Origin: Verrucomicrobiota bacterium
Lineage (GTDB): Bacteria > Verrucomicrobiota > Lentisphaeria > Oligosphaerales > Oligosphaeraceae
Assembly (NCBI GenBank): GCA_019136135.1
Contig: JAGVUR010000186.1
Coordinates: 1 to 39,598, forward strand
Direction: 5' to 3'
Length of the DNA: 39,598 nt
Part shown: positions 17,732 through 26,895 of the stretch, piece by piece
Position numbering within the stretch: the first letter of the stretch is position 1
How the letters are laid out: each line of letters begins with the position of its first letter
Made by a program: the position numbers and the translations under genes
Notes under the pieces: model-generated
Told to the model about the DNA's origin: nothing
Databases searched by the model: none
Seen by the model: only the letters and a program-made list of their open reading frames with translations

Positions 17732-20044
17732 TTACTTGTCATCATCGTCACCAAAATCGTCATCGGCGTCGCCCCCATCCTGATCGGGTGCAGAGGTTAC
17801 CAGCAATTCGCGGACATTCCGGTTTGACGGATCGGGTGCACTTACAATACCATTCTTCTCCATCATTTCAATCAGGGTCGCCGCCTTGTTGAAGCCAATG
17901 CCCAGGCGACGCTGGAGATAACTTGCCGATGTCCGTTTCTCCGAAATCACAATGTGAACCGCCTTGTCATACAATGGATCTTCACCGCTTTCCTTGGAAC
18001 CATTGCCCAGTGGAAGATCCATTCCACCATCCTCTGAAAGCGGATCTTCAACAGTGACGAAGATATCCTCGAATTCCTGAGGCCTTTGGCTGGCGATATA
18101 GTCGACAACCTTGTTCCGTTCTTCATTTTGCGCCATCGCCCCTTGGATGCGCTCCATTTGGAGTCCAGTCTTGTAGAGCATGTCGCCTTTCCCCAGCAAC
18201 GCTTCCGCGCCCTTGCCGTCAAGGATCGTCTGTGAATCGACATGCCCTGCGACCTGGAAAGCGATCCGCTTCGGGAAGTTGCTCTTGATCGTACCTGTAA
18301 TCACCTTGACGTCAGGTCGTTGCGTCGCGATAATCACATGTATTCCTGCGGCTCGTGCCTTTGCCGCCAATCGGGACAATGCGGTTTCCACGTCTTGCTT
18401 CGAGGTTGACATGATATCCGCCAACTCGTCGATGATCACCACGATATAAGGCAGCTTCTCTGGCAGGGGTTCGCCTTCGCTGTCCATCAGTTCCTCGCCT
18501 TCAGTCGATCGCGTATTGAAGGATTTCAAATCAAGCTTTCCTGCTATCGCGAAGAGCGCCAAGCGGCGATCCATTTCCCTCACCGCCCATTTCAGGGCCG
18601 CCGCCACCTTGTCCGTCTCGACAATCACAGGCGTCAGCAAATGCGGAAGCTTCTTGTATGCGGCGAATTCAACCATCTTAGGGTCGATCAAAATCAGCTT
18701 CAGGTCATCTGGACCGTACTTGAACAGCATGGACAAAATGAGGACGTTCATGCAGACGGACTTGCCAGAACCCGTGGCACCGGCAATCAGCAAGTGCGGA
18801 GCACTGGCCAGGTCGATGATCATCGTCTTCCCTGAGATGTTCTTCCCCAACATCAGCGGAATGTGGTACTTGGACTTGATCCAAAGGGGATCCTCCAAAA
18901 GCGACCGGACAGATACAGGCTTCATCACCTTGTTCGGAACTTCGACGCCAACGAAATTCTCCCCCGGAATCGGCGTCAATATTCTGATGCTTGTCGCCTG
19001 CAACGCCATCATGATATTCGCCTCGTATCTCTGAATCGTGTTCGCCAACACGCCAGGTGCCATCGATATCTTGATCAAGGTCACTTGAGGTCCTGCGACA
19101 GAAGACACCACCGTCGCTTCCACGCCGAAGGCATCGAGCATTTTCTGAAGAGCTTCCTGGTTATGTTCGATTTCGCTTGCTGAAGCCGCCGTTTGTGACG
19201 CCGTATCGACCTTGTTGAGCAAGTCCAGGTGGGGCAGCTTGTAGGCCTCAGCCTTCACGCGAGCAGCTGGCATCGAAGGATTTGCAACCTTTTGCTTCTT
19301 CTCAACGACGGCTTCGGCCTTCGGAACCTCGCGAACCACAGGTTCCAACTCCACAACAGACGGCGGGGCAACTTCGACAACTTGCGGGCTGATACGCTCA
19401 TGGGAAACCTCCGGCATCGGCTCATCGTCAACTTCTGTTGGTTCAGTCGCCTTCGATCCGCTTCGGGAAAAAATCCGCTTGAACAAACCAGCCCAATCGC
19501 AATACCACAAGTACAACAACGAAGCAAACACGCCGCAGGAAGCGACGATGACACTCCCGGCGGAATTCAAGATCACCTGCAAGGCGGAAAACTCCTTGCG
19601 TCCAACGACACCGCCAGGCAAAGTACGGATATTCAAGCGGCTCGTCCAATTCGAAAACGAGTCGGGATGAGTCGCAAACAACAGAGACAAAGACAAGGTG
19701 AAGAGGATCAGCGCCGCCAAATAGTCCCAACTGACAGAACTGACGTACTTGTTGTACAACAGACGACGCATCGCGCAGATGAAAATAAGACCAATCGTCA
19801 CATAGGCCGCCAACCCAAAGGTCAACACCAACGCCCAGGCGACGTAGGCGCCGAATTTCCCGAAAACATTGATTGGAAACATCGTCCCCGTAATCCCGCC
19901 CGAAAAGTAGTCGATGTCGTCGGGATTGAAAAAATACAGGCAGACCGCCAGCATTGCGCAGATCAAGACCACGAACAGCCTGCCATAACCAGATTGCTGT
20001 CCCTGGCTGTCTTCATTCCGAAATGTCGCACCGCTGCTCGTCAC
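17732..20044 (-). CDS. ftsK: FtsK/SpoIIIE-family DNA translocase
   Basis: This 770-residue protein is the membrane-anchored hexameric ATPase that pumps DNA through the closing septum and supports chromosome dimer resolution. Seen: four N-terminal membrane helices (roughly 20-40, 65-95, 107-125, 160-182), an acidic/proline linker to about 265, and the motor domain with Walker A GATGSGKS (about 422-429) and Walker B VVIIDELAD (D539/E540). A C-terminal winged-helix gamma domain follows (about 690-755, SYLQRRLGIGFNKAATLIEMME), with an acidic tail. Length matches SpoIIIE. A longer reading would begin at TTG (20053), but AGGAG abuts that codon and lies nine bases before GTG at 20044, so GTG is preferred. 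It lies 23 bp after hom. Confidence 0.95.
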   Translation of the reverse strand: MTSSGATFRNEDSQGQQSGYGRLFVVLICAMLAVCLYFFNPDDIDYFSGGITGTMFPINVFGKFGAYVAWALVLTFGLAAYVTIGLIFICAMRRLLYNKYVSSVSWDYLAALILFTLSLSLLFATHPDSFSNWTSRLNIRTLPGGVVGRKEFSALQVILNSAGSVIVASCGVFASLLYLWYCDWAGLFKRIFSRSGSKATEPTEVDDEPMPEVSHERISPQVVEVAPPSVVELEPVVREVPKAEAVVEKKQKVANPSMPAARVKAEAYKLPHLDLLNKVDTASQTAASASEIEHNQEALQKMLDAFGVEATVVSSVAGPQVTLIKISMAPGVLANTIQRYEANIMMALQATSIRILTPIPGENFVGVEVPNKVMKPVSVRSLLEDPLWIKSKYHIPLMLGKNISGKTMIIDLASAPHLLIAGATGSGKSVCMNVLILSMLFKYGPDDLKLILIDPKMVEFAAYKKLPHLLTPVIVETDKVAAALKWAVREMDRRLALFAIAGKLDLKSFNTRSTEGEELMDSEGEPLPEKLPYIVVIIDELADIMSTSKQDVETALSRLAAKARAAGIHVIIATQRPDVKVITGTIKSNFPKRIAFQVAGHVDSQTILDGKGAEALLGKGDMLYKTGLQMERIQGAMAQNEERNKVVDYIASQRPQEFEDIFVTVEDPLSEDGGMDLPLGNGSKESGEDPLYDKAVHIVISEKRTSASYLQRRLGIGFNKAATLIEMMEKNGIVSAPDPSNRNVRELLVTSAPDQDGGDADDDFGDDDDK

Positions 20045-20067
20045 AATTCGCAACTCCTAACTTTCTA

Positions 20068-21366
20068 TCAAGCCAAATCCTCAATGGTAAACACAACGGG
20101 TTTCTCGCAAGTATCATCCAGCTCGCCAATCTCCTGCAAGGCGGATCTCATCGCCGAATCCTGGGCCTTGTGAGTCAAAATAACCATCGGAACGCTGGTC
20201 CGAGGAGAATTTTCCTTTTGCGTCACCGAAGCGATCGAGATATTGTACTTGGCAAGGATGCCGGAGACCTTCGCCAGCACGCCGGGCTTGTCATTGATCT
20301 GCAGGCGAACGTAGTATCGCGTGATGACTTCCGATGAATCCATAACCTTTTCGTATCCCTCATACTTCGTGAAGGCGGGAAACCTACGCAGGCAACCACG
20401 AGACAAGTTCAACCCGCAATCCACAATGTCAGCAATCACGGCGGAAGCAGTCGCACTGCGACCGGCGCCGCGACCGTAATACATCGTATCGCCGACGACG
20501 TCGCCCCTGACCCAGACGGCATTGAACACGTCATTGACATTGCCCAGAAGCGACGATGCGGGCACAAGCGCCGGATGGACGCCCAGCTGGATATGCCCGT
20601 TCACTTGCTTGATGATGGCGAGCAGCTTGATTCGATAGCCCAATTCCGCCGCGTACTGTATGTCGCTTTGCGTCACATTTCTGATGCCCCAGGTTTTGAC
20701 TTGCTCGGCATTGAACCAGGTTCCGTACGCCAGGGATGCCAGGATCGCTGTTTTATGCGCCGTATCGAAGCCGTCCACGTCCAGGGCAGGATTGGCTTCC
20801 GCATATCCTGCCGCCTGCGCCGCCGCCAGGACATCCTCGAAATCGGCCTTTTCACGCTCCATTTTCGTGAGGATGTAGTTGCAAGTCCCGTTGAGGATGC
20901 CGAGGATCTCGCGGATTTGGTTTGCCACCAATCCTTCGCGCAACGCCTTCAAGCACGGGATTCCGCCACCAACCGACGCCTCAAACCAAATGTTGACGTT
21001 ATTCTCGCTGGCAACGCGGAAAAGCTCATCGCCAAACGTCGCAAGCAATGCCTTGTTGGCAGTCACGACGGGTTTCCCCGCACGCAACGCATCCAAGATC
21101 AATTTCTTCGCAAACGTCGTCCCCCCAATCAATTCAACGACGACCTGGATCTCCGGATCCCGTATCACATCGTAGGCATCAGTCGTCAAAACCCCATAGG
21201 GAACCTTGACCCCGCGATCAGTAACAATGTCCAAATCCGCAATGCGCTTCACGACAGGCGTAAAGCCAACACGCTTCGATATCAAATCGGAATTCTTCTG
21301 AATAGCCTCGACTACACCAGCCCCGACTGTCCCGAAACCAACGATCCCAATGTTCAATATGCCCAT
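20068..21366 (-). CDS. hom: Homoserine dehydrogenase
   Basis: This 432-residue enzyme reduces aspartate-semialdehyde to homoserine, the branch point to threonine and methionine. Seen: N-terminal Rossmann motif GIVGFGTVGAGV (6-17), VVELIGGTT and the KPVVTANKALLA segment, the catalytic-domain stretch GTCNYILTKM, and a C-terminal ACT domain (about 350-430, YYVRLQINDKPGVLAKVSGIL) as in monofunctional feedback-regulated enzymes. Length is standard. It is the first gene of a minus-strand set with ftsK and the RodZ-like gene. A strong terminator-like hairpin lies about 30-65 bp upstream, between a good promoter and the start codon, so attenuation is possible. Confidence 0.95.
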   Translation of the reverse strand: MGILNIGIVGFGTVGAGVVEAIQKNSDLISKRVGFTPVVKRIADLDIVTDRGVKVPYGVLTTDAYDVIRDPEIQVVVELIGGTTFAKKLILDALRAGKPVVTANKALLATFGDELFRVASENNVNIWFEASVGGGIPCLKALREGLVANQIREILGILNGTCNYILTKMEREKADFEDVLAAAQAAGYAEANPALDVDGFDTAHKTAILASLAYGTWFNAEQVKTWGIRNVTQSDIQYAAELGYRIKLLAIIKQVNGHIQLGVHPALVPASSLLGNVNDVFNAVWVRGDVVGDTMYYGRGAGRSATASAVIADIVDCGLNLSRGCLRRFPAFTKYEGYEKVMDSSEVITRYYVRLQINDKPGVLAKVSGILAKYNISIASVTQKENSPRTSVPMVILTHKAQDSAMRSALQEIGELDDTCEKPVVFTIEDLA

Positions 21367-21396
21367 GTCTATCCCGAAATAACTAATGCTTATGTG

Positions 21397-21432
21397 AGAA
21401 AAAAAGCCCGATTCCGACTAGCGGAACGGGCT
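21397..21432 (-). terminator. Rho-independent terminator-like hairpin upstream of hom
   Basis: Read on the minus strand, AGCCCGTTCCG pairs with CGGAATCGGGCT (one bulged base, 5-nt loop) and is followed by seven T residues. It could end transcripts from the transglutaminase-like gene about 250 bp upstream. Because a good promoter lies between, it could equally end a short leader RNA and attenuate hom. Confidence 0.8.
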
Positions 21433-21531
21433 CCGTTTACAACCAGGCAAAACATTATCGCGCCTGATGCCAATTGCTACCCACTGGAATTGACCCCAAT
21501 CAATCGCCAAATCCTGAAACCACTATGCGAA

Positions 21532-21559
21532 AATATACTACACTAGACGACTTTTGCAA
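21532..21559 (-). promoter_or_regulatory. Promoter candidate for a short leader RNA or hom
   Basis: On the minus strand, TTGCAA (21554-21559), a 16-bp spacer and TATATT (21532-21537). A transcript starting near 21525 would reach the terminator at 21397 after about 130 nt. The leader contains another stem (CAGGC/GCCTG) before the terminator. No aminoacyl-specific leader peptide rich in Thr or Met is visible. Confidence 0.5.
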
Positions 21560-21633
21560 AAATCAAAATCCAACCTTCCCGCTTTTTTTCAACCGAGTTG
21601 AATTAAATAACAACAAAGGCTGGAATCAGCCAT

Positions 21634-21656
21634 AAAACCCAAAGTCAACGTCCCAG
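21634..21656 (+). repeat. Dispersed AACCCA..CAACGTCCCAG repeat
   Basis: This segment resembles 13376-13400 and the reverse complement of the region after 9374 (AAAACC..G.CAACGTCCCA). The remainder of the 312-bp gap 21367-21678 holds the hom leader described separately and short GTCCCA-type repeats, and no gene. Confidence 0.6.
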
Positions 21657-21678
21657 CACTGCCCCAGTCCCATGCTCC

Positions 21679-23484
21679 CTAATCCCCATCGCCCCCGTCC
21701 TTCATTCTCCTTTGGATTCTCTTTGCGGATTTTTCGTCTCCTGCGTTCTGATATGCCCTCAGCATGAGTTTCTTGTCCCAGTCAATGAACCGCGCATCGT
21801 TTTTAACCATTTTCTTGCTGATTTTCTTTTCATATGTCCTGATGAAGGGGATGATGAATTTTACCGCTTGTTCCGTTTGGTTCGTTTGCTTCGTGAAATC
21901 AAGATACAACTCGATATCGTCCAGGATTTTAAACCCTTCATTCCGGTTGTCCCTCAGGTATTTTTCAAAAGCGTTTCGCGCCTGGACCGGCTCTCCATTT
22001 CTTGCAAGGTCCTCGACCCTGGCGAGTGCGGTTGTGCGTTCAAGGTCGCCTCGATTCCTCGTTTGCGCCTTTGTCTGCGCCAGTGCCCTTTCGGCAAGTT
22101 GGTCATGTCCTCCTTGCCTCAGGACTTCGGCCTGCTTCTGGCGAATGGACACCACATAGTCGGGATATTTGGCGTATGCAATTGCCTGTTCGTCAAACAA
22201 CTTGGACAAGCTTTTCGGATCCCCATTGGATGTTAGCATTTTCACATTCCATGCCTGCGGGTGCGTCCGCGTGATTTCCAGTGCCTTGTCAGCGTAGATA
22301 TTGGCTTGCTTGGGCAACTGGAGTCCTGCCAGCACGATTGCGATTCGCGCCAGAGCATCGCTTTGGGACGCATTGGAGTTCCGCATGGTGCGTTCGCAAA
22401 CCAATGGCAGAAGATGATCGTTGATCATCGTCCCGTTCAACGGATTCAAGGCATGCCCGGTGACATAGTCGTCACGTTCGTATCGACCGATGTCCTTGTC
22501 CCAGTCCCCATTCTGCTTCATCACGGCCAACCATGCATGACCGCCGCGCTTTCCTAAACCCGTGAACAATATCGCGGGAATCCCGCGAGCACGAGCGGCA
22601 AGCAAAGCATACGAAGCCTGGTCAACGCAAATGCCACCATGACGCTTGATCGACTCCAAGCTGTAACGACCATGAGGCCAAGAAAAAAAACCGTCCTCAA
22701 CACGACGATTGTCATACTTGATCGACTCGAAAATCCGCTTGAAATTCGACCCCTTGATATTCTCAACGGCCCACGACAATTCAGAAACAGGAACAGGAGT
22801 GTCAACGACAAAACCCAAGGCGGATACGGAAAGGCGATTGAAAGGCACGGGAGGCTTCTTCGTCAAAAACATCGACGCAAAATGATCGTACCGTCTTTTC
22901 ATGTCACGGGGCACAGGTCCCACGTTCGGCCCGCACTGCCCGTGCAAGGGCGGACGAGGCGTATCCCATACCAGGGCAAGCGCCAACATCAAGGGATACA
23001 GCTGGTTGCGATTAGTGGGATCGTGATCGTATAGCTCCTCCAAAATCCCCAGAGCCTCGCTTAAATTGTCAAGTTCGCTGTCGAAATGCTCCAAAAACAG
23101 CTGCGACCGGTCGGAATCGCACCAGAGCCAACGGGAAAATTCCATCCCGACGCCACGCTTCAATGGCTGACGTTGGAGAAAATGGATTGCGACGACACAA
23201 TCCGCCAACGGTTCCAATTGCTGCTGCCTTGCGCGAGTCCCCGCATTGTTGCCGGAAGCCAATTGGGCAATTTGATTCAAGACGCCTTGCATCGCCTGGT
23301 CGTCAATCTCGTTTTGGGCATAGGCTTTCGCCACAAGTTCCCTGAGATCACGGGTACGTTGATGGCTAGAACCAGAATTCGTCTGCGAAAAACCGGTCGC
23401 AACGAGGACGAACAACGCCACCAGCGTCATGCGACGCATACGGACGATACGTCCCATTTCCAATGAAAATGAAGCCCAGACCAT
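21679..23484 (-). CDS. Exported transglutaminase-like domain protein with helical repeats
   Basis: Counting from the start chosen here the protein has 601 residues. A signal peptide (MTLVALFVLVATGFSQ, about residues 19-34) follows a basic n-region. The transglutaminase-like core has Cys286 in KRHGGICVDQA and His316 in RGGHAW, matching the Cys-His pair of the papain-like transglutaminase fold. The N-terminal region (about 50-240) resembles proteins where such domains act as peptidases or structural modules. The C-terminal 200 residues are helical and TPR-like. Longer reading is possible to 23541, but ATG at 23484 has AGGGGGA eight bases before it and keeps the signal peptide. It is the last gene of the minus-strand run that begins at 30484. 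Substrate is unknown. Confidence 0.82.
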   Translation of the reverse strand: MVWASFSLEMGRIVRMRRMTLVALFVLVATGFSQTNSGSSHQRTRDLRELVAKAYAQNEIDDQAMQGVLNQIAQLASGNNAGTRARQQQLEPLADCVVAIHFLQRQPLKRGVGMEFSRWLWCDSDRSQLFLEHFDSELDNLSEALGILEELYDHDPTNRNQLYPLMLALALVWDTPRPPLHGQCGPNVGPVPRDMKRRYDHFASMFLTKKPPVPFNRLSVSALGFVVDTPVPVSELSWAVENIKGSNFKRIFESIKYDNRRVEDGFFSWPHGRYSLESIKRHGGICVDQASYALLAARARGIPAILFTGLGKRGGHAWLAVMKQNGDWDKDIGRYERDDYVTGHALNPLNGTMINDHLLPLVCERTMRNSNASQSDALARIAIVLAGLQLPKQANIYADKALEITRTHPQAWNVKMLTSNGDPKSLSKLFDEQAIAYAKYPDYVVSIRQKQAEVLRQGGHDQLAERALAQTKAQTRNRGDLERTTALARVEDLARNGEPVQARNAFEKYLRDNRNEGFKILDDIELYLDFTKQTNQTEQAVKFIIPFIRTYEKKISKKMVKNDARFIDWDKKLMLRAYQNAGDEKSAKRIQRRMKDGGDGD

Positions 23485-23541
23485 ACGTTTCCCCCTATTC
23501 AGGTTCTGCCCAGGAGCGGCGTCGGTCGCCTCGAAGCACAC

Positions 23542-24954
23542 TTAGATTACCTTTCCCGGGTTGAGGATGCCATTGGGATCCAGCCCTTTTTTGACGGCTC
23601 TCATCATGGTCAGGTATCCAGGATCCGCCAATTCGACAAAGTATTCCCTTCTCTTGTAACCGATTCCATGCTCGCCGGATATGCGCCCGCCCAGGCGAAC
23701 CGTTTCGGAATAGAGATCCCTCAGCAAGTCCGGCAACGTGGCGTGCCATTTTTCCAGCGACCATTCCGGCGGCATCACGGGAGTTGCGTGCAGGTTGCCG
23801 TCTCCGGCGTGGCCATAGCAGGGAATCATCACCCGGTACTTGGCGGAAATCTCGCCTATTGCCGCGCTCATCGCGGGAATCGCCGCGATCGGCACCACGA
23901 TGTCCTCCAGGCTCTGGTGAGGAGAAAAGACCTTGAATGCCTCAGCTACCGATCGGCGAATACGCCAAATGCGCTCGCTATTCGCCTTCGTATCGGCGAC
24001 GTACACATGCGTCGCGCCAGCTTGCAGGCATTGTTCGCCAATCACATCGTAGTCGTGTTCGACCTGCTCGGCATCCGCACCGTCAACAGTGATCAGCAAC
24101 ATCGCGCCGGCATCCGCGCATGGCAATGACTCGTTCAAGTAGTCGCAGGCGCTCTCGAAGGACAACTTGTCCATGAACTCCATCGCCGTGGGAATGATGC
24201 CACCCTCGGACATGATCTTCGGAACGGCGCTAATCGCCGCCTCGATCGTCTTGAACAAGCACAGCATGTCAACCGACGCCTTCGGCAACGGCAACAACTT
24301 CAGGATGATCTTCGTGAAAATGCCCAATATCCCCTCGGAACCAACCATCAGCTGAATCAGGTTCAATCCGGATACGTCCTTGACCAGCTTGCCGCCCATG
24401 ACCACAATGTCACCCGTTGCTGAAACCATTTCCAGTCCCAGCACGTAGCGTCCCGTCACGCCATACTTGACCGCCTTGCCGCCACCGGCATTTTCCGCGA
24501 CGTTGCCGCCAACCGTGCAGGTTTCCAAGCTCATCGGATAGCCAGCGTAAAACAAGCCATACGGACGAAGCGCCTCGTTGATTTCGCTGGTGATCACACC
24601 GGGTTCAACAGTCACGGTCATGTTCTTCGTGTCGATATCCAGGATATGGTTCATCCGGCAGCAATCCAGGACGATGCCGCCATGCACTGGAACCGCGCCA
24701 CCGGACAAGCCGCTGCCGGCACCTCGGGCCGTGACAGGAATCATCTCCCGGTTCGCCAAACGCATGATCGCCGAAATCTCCGACGCATCCTTCGGACGAA
24801 CAACGGCATCGGGCAACCGCGCCGCGCAATCCGCAGTCTCGTCGCGACTATATGGCTCCAAACGCTCGGGATCGCGATAATACACATTGGCAGAACCAAC
24901 TATCTCTACCAGCTCAGACGCCAACTCATCCGTCAATTCTCGAAAATCGCACAT
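23542..24954 (-). CDS. FAD-linked oxidase, glycolate oxidase/D-lactate dehydrogenase subunit GlcD-like
   Basis: This 470-residue flavoprotein is of the GlcD type, oxidising 2-hydroxy acids such as glycolate or D-lactate. Seen: the FAD-binding PP-loop VTARGAGSGLSGGAVPVHGG (about 74-93), an ENAGGGKAVKYGVTGRYVLGLE segment, and the C-terminal signatures GHAGDGNLHATPV and SGEHGIGYKRREYF, with terminal DPNGILNPGKVI. Length is normal. AGGA lies eight bases before ATG. The polyol-phosphate dehydrogenase ends 31 bp upstream and the transglutaminase-like gene starts 57 bp downstream. No GlcE or GlcF partner is in the window, so the physiological electron acceptor is unclear. D-lactate dehydrogenase is an equally good label. 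Confidence 0.9.
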   Translation of the reverse strand: MCDFRELTDELASELVEIVGSANVYYRDPERLEPYSRDETADCAARLPDAVVRPKDASEISAIMRLANREMIPVTARGAGSGLSGGAVPVHGGIVLDCCRMNHILDIDTKNMTVTVEPGVITSEINEALRPYGLFYAGYPMSLETCTVGGNVAENAGGGKAVKYGVTGRYVLGLEMVSATGDIVVMGGKLVKDVSGLNLIQLMVGSEGILGIFTKIILKLLPLPKASVDMLCLFKTIEAAISAVPKIMSEGGIIPTAMEFMDKLSFESACDYLNESLPCADAGAMLLITVDGADAEQVEHDYDVIGEQCLQAGATHVYVADTKANSERIWRIRRSVAEAFKVFSPHQSLEDIVVPIAAIPAMSAAIGEISAKYRVMIPCYGHAGDGNLHATPVMPPEWSLEKWHATLPDLLRDLYSETVRLGGRISGEHGIGYKRREYFVELADPGYLTMMRAVKKGLDPNGILNPGKVI

Positions 24955-24985
24955 GGACTCAATCCTATTAATTTCAAGTATTTAA

Positions 24986-26173
24986 TCACTTCAATACCCA
25001 ACGCGGATCCACCTGAAGAAGAGCGTAGGACGACAAGATCAACTTGCCCAAGTCAGAGTTGGACTTGACACCCGATACGGCCTCCAACGTTGCCCCAACA
25101 CCTTTTTCGCGTATCTGGCTCTGCAACGCCTGCGCACTCGAATCCTCAGCAGGATCGAACATCAGCGCCGCAGCAATGCCCCATGCCAAATGAACAGGAC
25201 GAACACCGCCGGAAACAGCCAACTTGGCCGCGCCAACAAGGCGGTCCTCGCTGGCCAGCTTGCGACGCGGATCGCGACCAAGACGGAATACCGTGTCCCC
25301 TAGATTCCGATTGGCGAAACGTTTCAGAAGATCGTCAACATGGGCATACAACCAATCGCGGTCCGCACCATATTGCGCACAGATCCCATCAACGCTTTCA
25401 CGCAAGCCCGCCAGCATGAACTCGCGGATCTCGTTGTCCGCCAACGCCTGATATCCGTACTCGTAGCCTCGCTGGTAGCCCATATACGCCATCAATGCAT
25501 GACCGCAATTATGGACATAGAGCTTGCGAGCGCCAAAGACGTCAAAGTCGTCATAGGGAGTCATCGCAACGATTTCAGGGATCGATCCGACGAAGCCCGA
25601 GCGTTTGACCGGCAATTCCTTGTAAGGTTCCACCTTGATCCAGCTTACGTCGGCGGCGCGCATTTCAGCCGTTGGCGCGGGAACCATTCGTCCGATCACC
25701 GTCTCCACCAGCCCGGTCTTCTTCGCCAGGTAATCCCGTCCTTTTTCGCCAATGCTCGCTTCCAGCAGGCCACGCAAGTACTCTGGCGCTCCATGGAGGT
25801 TTTCGCACACGATCACATTGATCGGTCCGCAGCCACGCTCCGCACGCAAGGCCAATCCAGCGGCAAGATTCGGAGCCACGAACTTGAGGACGTTCGCCCC
25901 GACCGCCGTCGCGCAGATGTCAGCTTCCGCAACGGCCGCTGCCACTGCCGCCTTGTCATTGCTGTCAATGGCGCGAACCGGGCTAATCCAGTAGTCCACC
26001 GAGCCTTCGTTGCTTACCGTCTCCAGGTGGTAGCGCCTCTCTCGATTCAACGCGGCCAGCAAATCCTGGTCAATGTCAACGAAGATCACTTCGTAACCCG
26101 ACTCGCTGAACAACTGGCCGATAAAGCCGCGACCAATGTTCCCAGCGCCAAACATCACTGCCTTGCCACTCAT
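24986..26173 (-). CDS. mtlD: Mannitol-1-phosphate 5-dehydrogenase-like polyol dehydrogenase
   Basis: This 395-residue protein matches the long-chain mannitol dehydrogenase family: N-terminal NAD motif GAGNIGRGFIGQLFSESG (8-25), the acidic VFVDID-like strand end, and the substrate-binding stretch KLYVHNCGHALMAYMGYQRG. MtlD interconverts mannitol 1-phosphate and fructose 6-phosphate, and related enzymes use other hexitol phosphates or uronates. An upstream in-frame extension exists, but ATG at 26173 has GGAG five bases before it and directly opens the Rossmann strand. It overlaps the stop of the preceding gene by four bases (ATGA), which indicates translational coupling. No PTS transporter gene is nearby. 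Confidence 0.87.
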   Translation of the reverse strand: MSGKAVMFGAGNIGRGFIGQLFSESGYEVIFVDIDQDLLAALNRERRYHLETVSNEGSVDYWISPVRAIDSNDKAAVAAAVAEADICATAVGANVLKFVAPNLAAGLALRAERGCGPINVIVCENLHGAPEYLRGLLEASIGEKGRDYLAKKTGLVETVIGRMVPAPTAEMRAADVSWIKVEPYKELPVKRSGFVGSIPEIVAMTPYDDFDVFGARKLYVHNCGHALMAYMGYQRGYEYGYQALADNEIREFMLAGLRESVDGICAQYGADRDWLYAHVDDLLKRFANRNLGDTVFRLGRDPRRKLASEDRLVGAAKLAVSGGVRPVHLAWGIAAALMFDPAEDSSAQALQSQIREKGVGATLEAVSGVKSNSDLGKLILSSYALLQVDPRWVLK

Positions 26174-26637
26174 TTCGACTCCGCTTGTTTCTGTACGACC
26201 TTTACTTCCACAAAGCATGTCTCCTTGACATCCAATGCCTTGCTTTCGCGCATATCGATCCATTGCTCTTCGCCAATGCGAATTGCAAAATCCAAACCTT
26301 TCGGCAACGTGGCAGGATCCCAGCTCAGTTTAATGGGATTCGAGCGATAGATACGGCAATCCAGCTTCCAGATCTGCGGCAACGTCTCGCCTCTCATGTC
26401 CTGGTACAAGATGAATTGCTTGTCCTCGTTGGGAACATGCCAGCCTATCACCCCGCTGTTCATCCCCATCGGGGGAGCCGGGATATCAAGTTTCCGGTCG
26501 TATCCAGATGTCCCATTCGATGAGCATCCGAACAAAACCTTCTCCAGTTGGCCACCCTTGACCATCAGGCTGCATTTGAACTCGACCCCGAAGGCAAGGA
26601 CACAAGACAGCATTAGCAATGTACATAATTTTTTCAT
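26170..26637 (-). CDS. Small secreted protein, probable beta-sandwich
   Basis: This 155-residue protein has a clear signal peptide (MKKLCTLLMLSCVLAFG). The mature part has FGCSSNGTSGYDRKLDIPAPPMG followed by IWKLDCRIYR..IKLSWDPATLP..FAIRIGEEQWIDMRE. This pattern resembles secreted beta-sandwich modules with a G-[YF]-D-x(2,3)-D-[IV]-P-A-P-P motif seen in Bacteroidetes and Planctomycetes proteins. That comparison is from memory and gives no enzymatic function. The start is chosen at ATG 26637 for the signal peptide and an AAAGGTG site ten bases upstream, in preference to a longer reading from 26703. It overlaps the polyol dehydrogenase start by four bases, an odd coupling of a secreted and a cytosolic protein. 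Confidence 0.72.
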   Translation of the reverse strand: MKKLCTLLMLSCVLAFGVEFKCSLMVKGGQLEKVLFGCSSNGTSGYDRKLDIPAPPMGMNSGVIGWHVPNEDKQFILYQDMRGETLPQIWKLDCRIYRSNPIKLSWDPATLPKGLDFAIRIGEEQWIDMRESKALDVKETCFVEVKVVQKQAESK

Positions 26638-26726
26638 CGATGTCGCACCTTTTATCTTCGAACAAGAAACAATCAAATTTAGCCAACTAATCCTAGATAT
26701 CAATTCACGGAATTGAATTTCCGCTT

Positions 26727-26882
26727 AGGAGTCGTTCAAAAATTAAGGCAACAGTTCCGGAATTGTTTTGAGCTGTTTTTCCCCTGTCCTGGAAAGAGCG
26801 TATGCGCATACGCGACTGACGGGACAGGGGAAAGGCGGCCGAAAGAAACCGGAAATGCAAACTTAATTTTTTAACGGCTCCT
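26727..26882. repeat. 156-bp nested inverted-repeat element
   Basis: Outer 21-bp arms at 26727-26747 and 26862-26882 match at 19 positions. Inner arms TTTCCCCTGTCC (26778-26789) and GGACAGGGGAAA (26822-26833) match perfectly. A perfect 16-bp palindrome GCGTATGCGCATACGC lies near the centre (798-813 of the 26-kb block, i.e. 26798-26813). A triplicated CTCCTTA motif follows at about 26878-26898. The element lies between two minus-strand genes. It could be a MITE-like insertion, a processing hairpin or a terminator. It has no T-run after the outer stem on the minus strand. Confidence 0.75.
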
Positions 26883-26895
26883 TACTCCTTACTCC

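Noticed and set aside
21397..21525. tRNA or known riboswitch (SAM, T-box) in the hom leader
   Set aside because: No cloverleaf, T-box sequence or SAM-aptamer core could be recognised by eye. Only a stem and a terminator are supported.
20575..21546. 323-codon plus-strand ORF over hom and its leader; similar long plus-strand ORFs at 19229-20173 and 25340-26350
   Set aside because: Each covers a well-identified minus-strand gene (hom, ftsK, polyol dehydrogenase) and its translation resembles no protein family.
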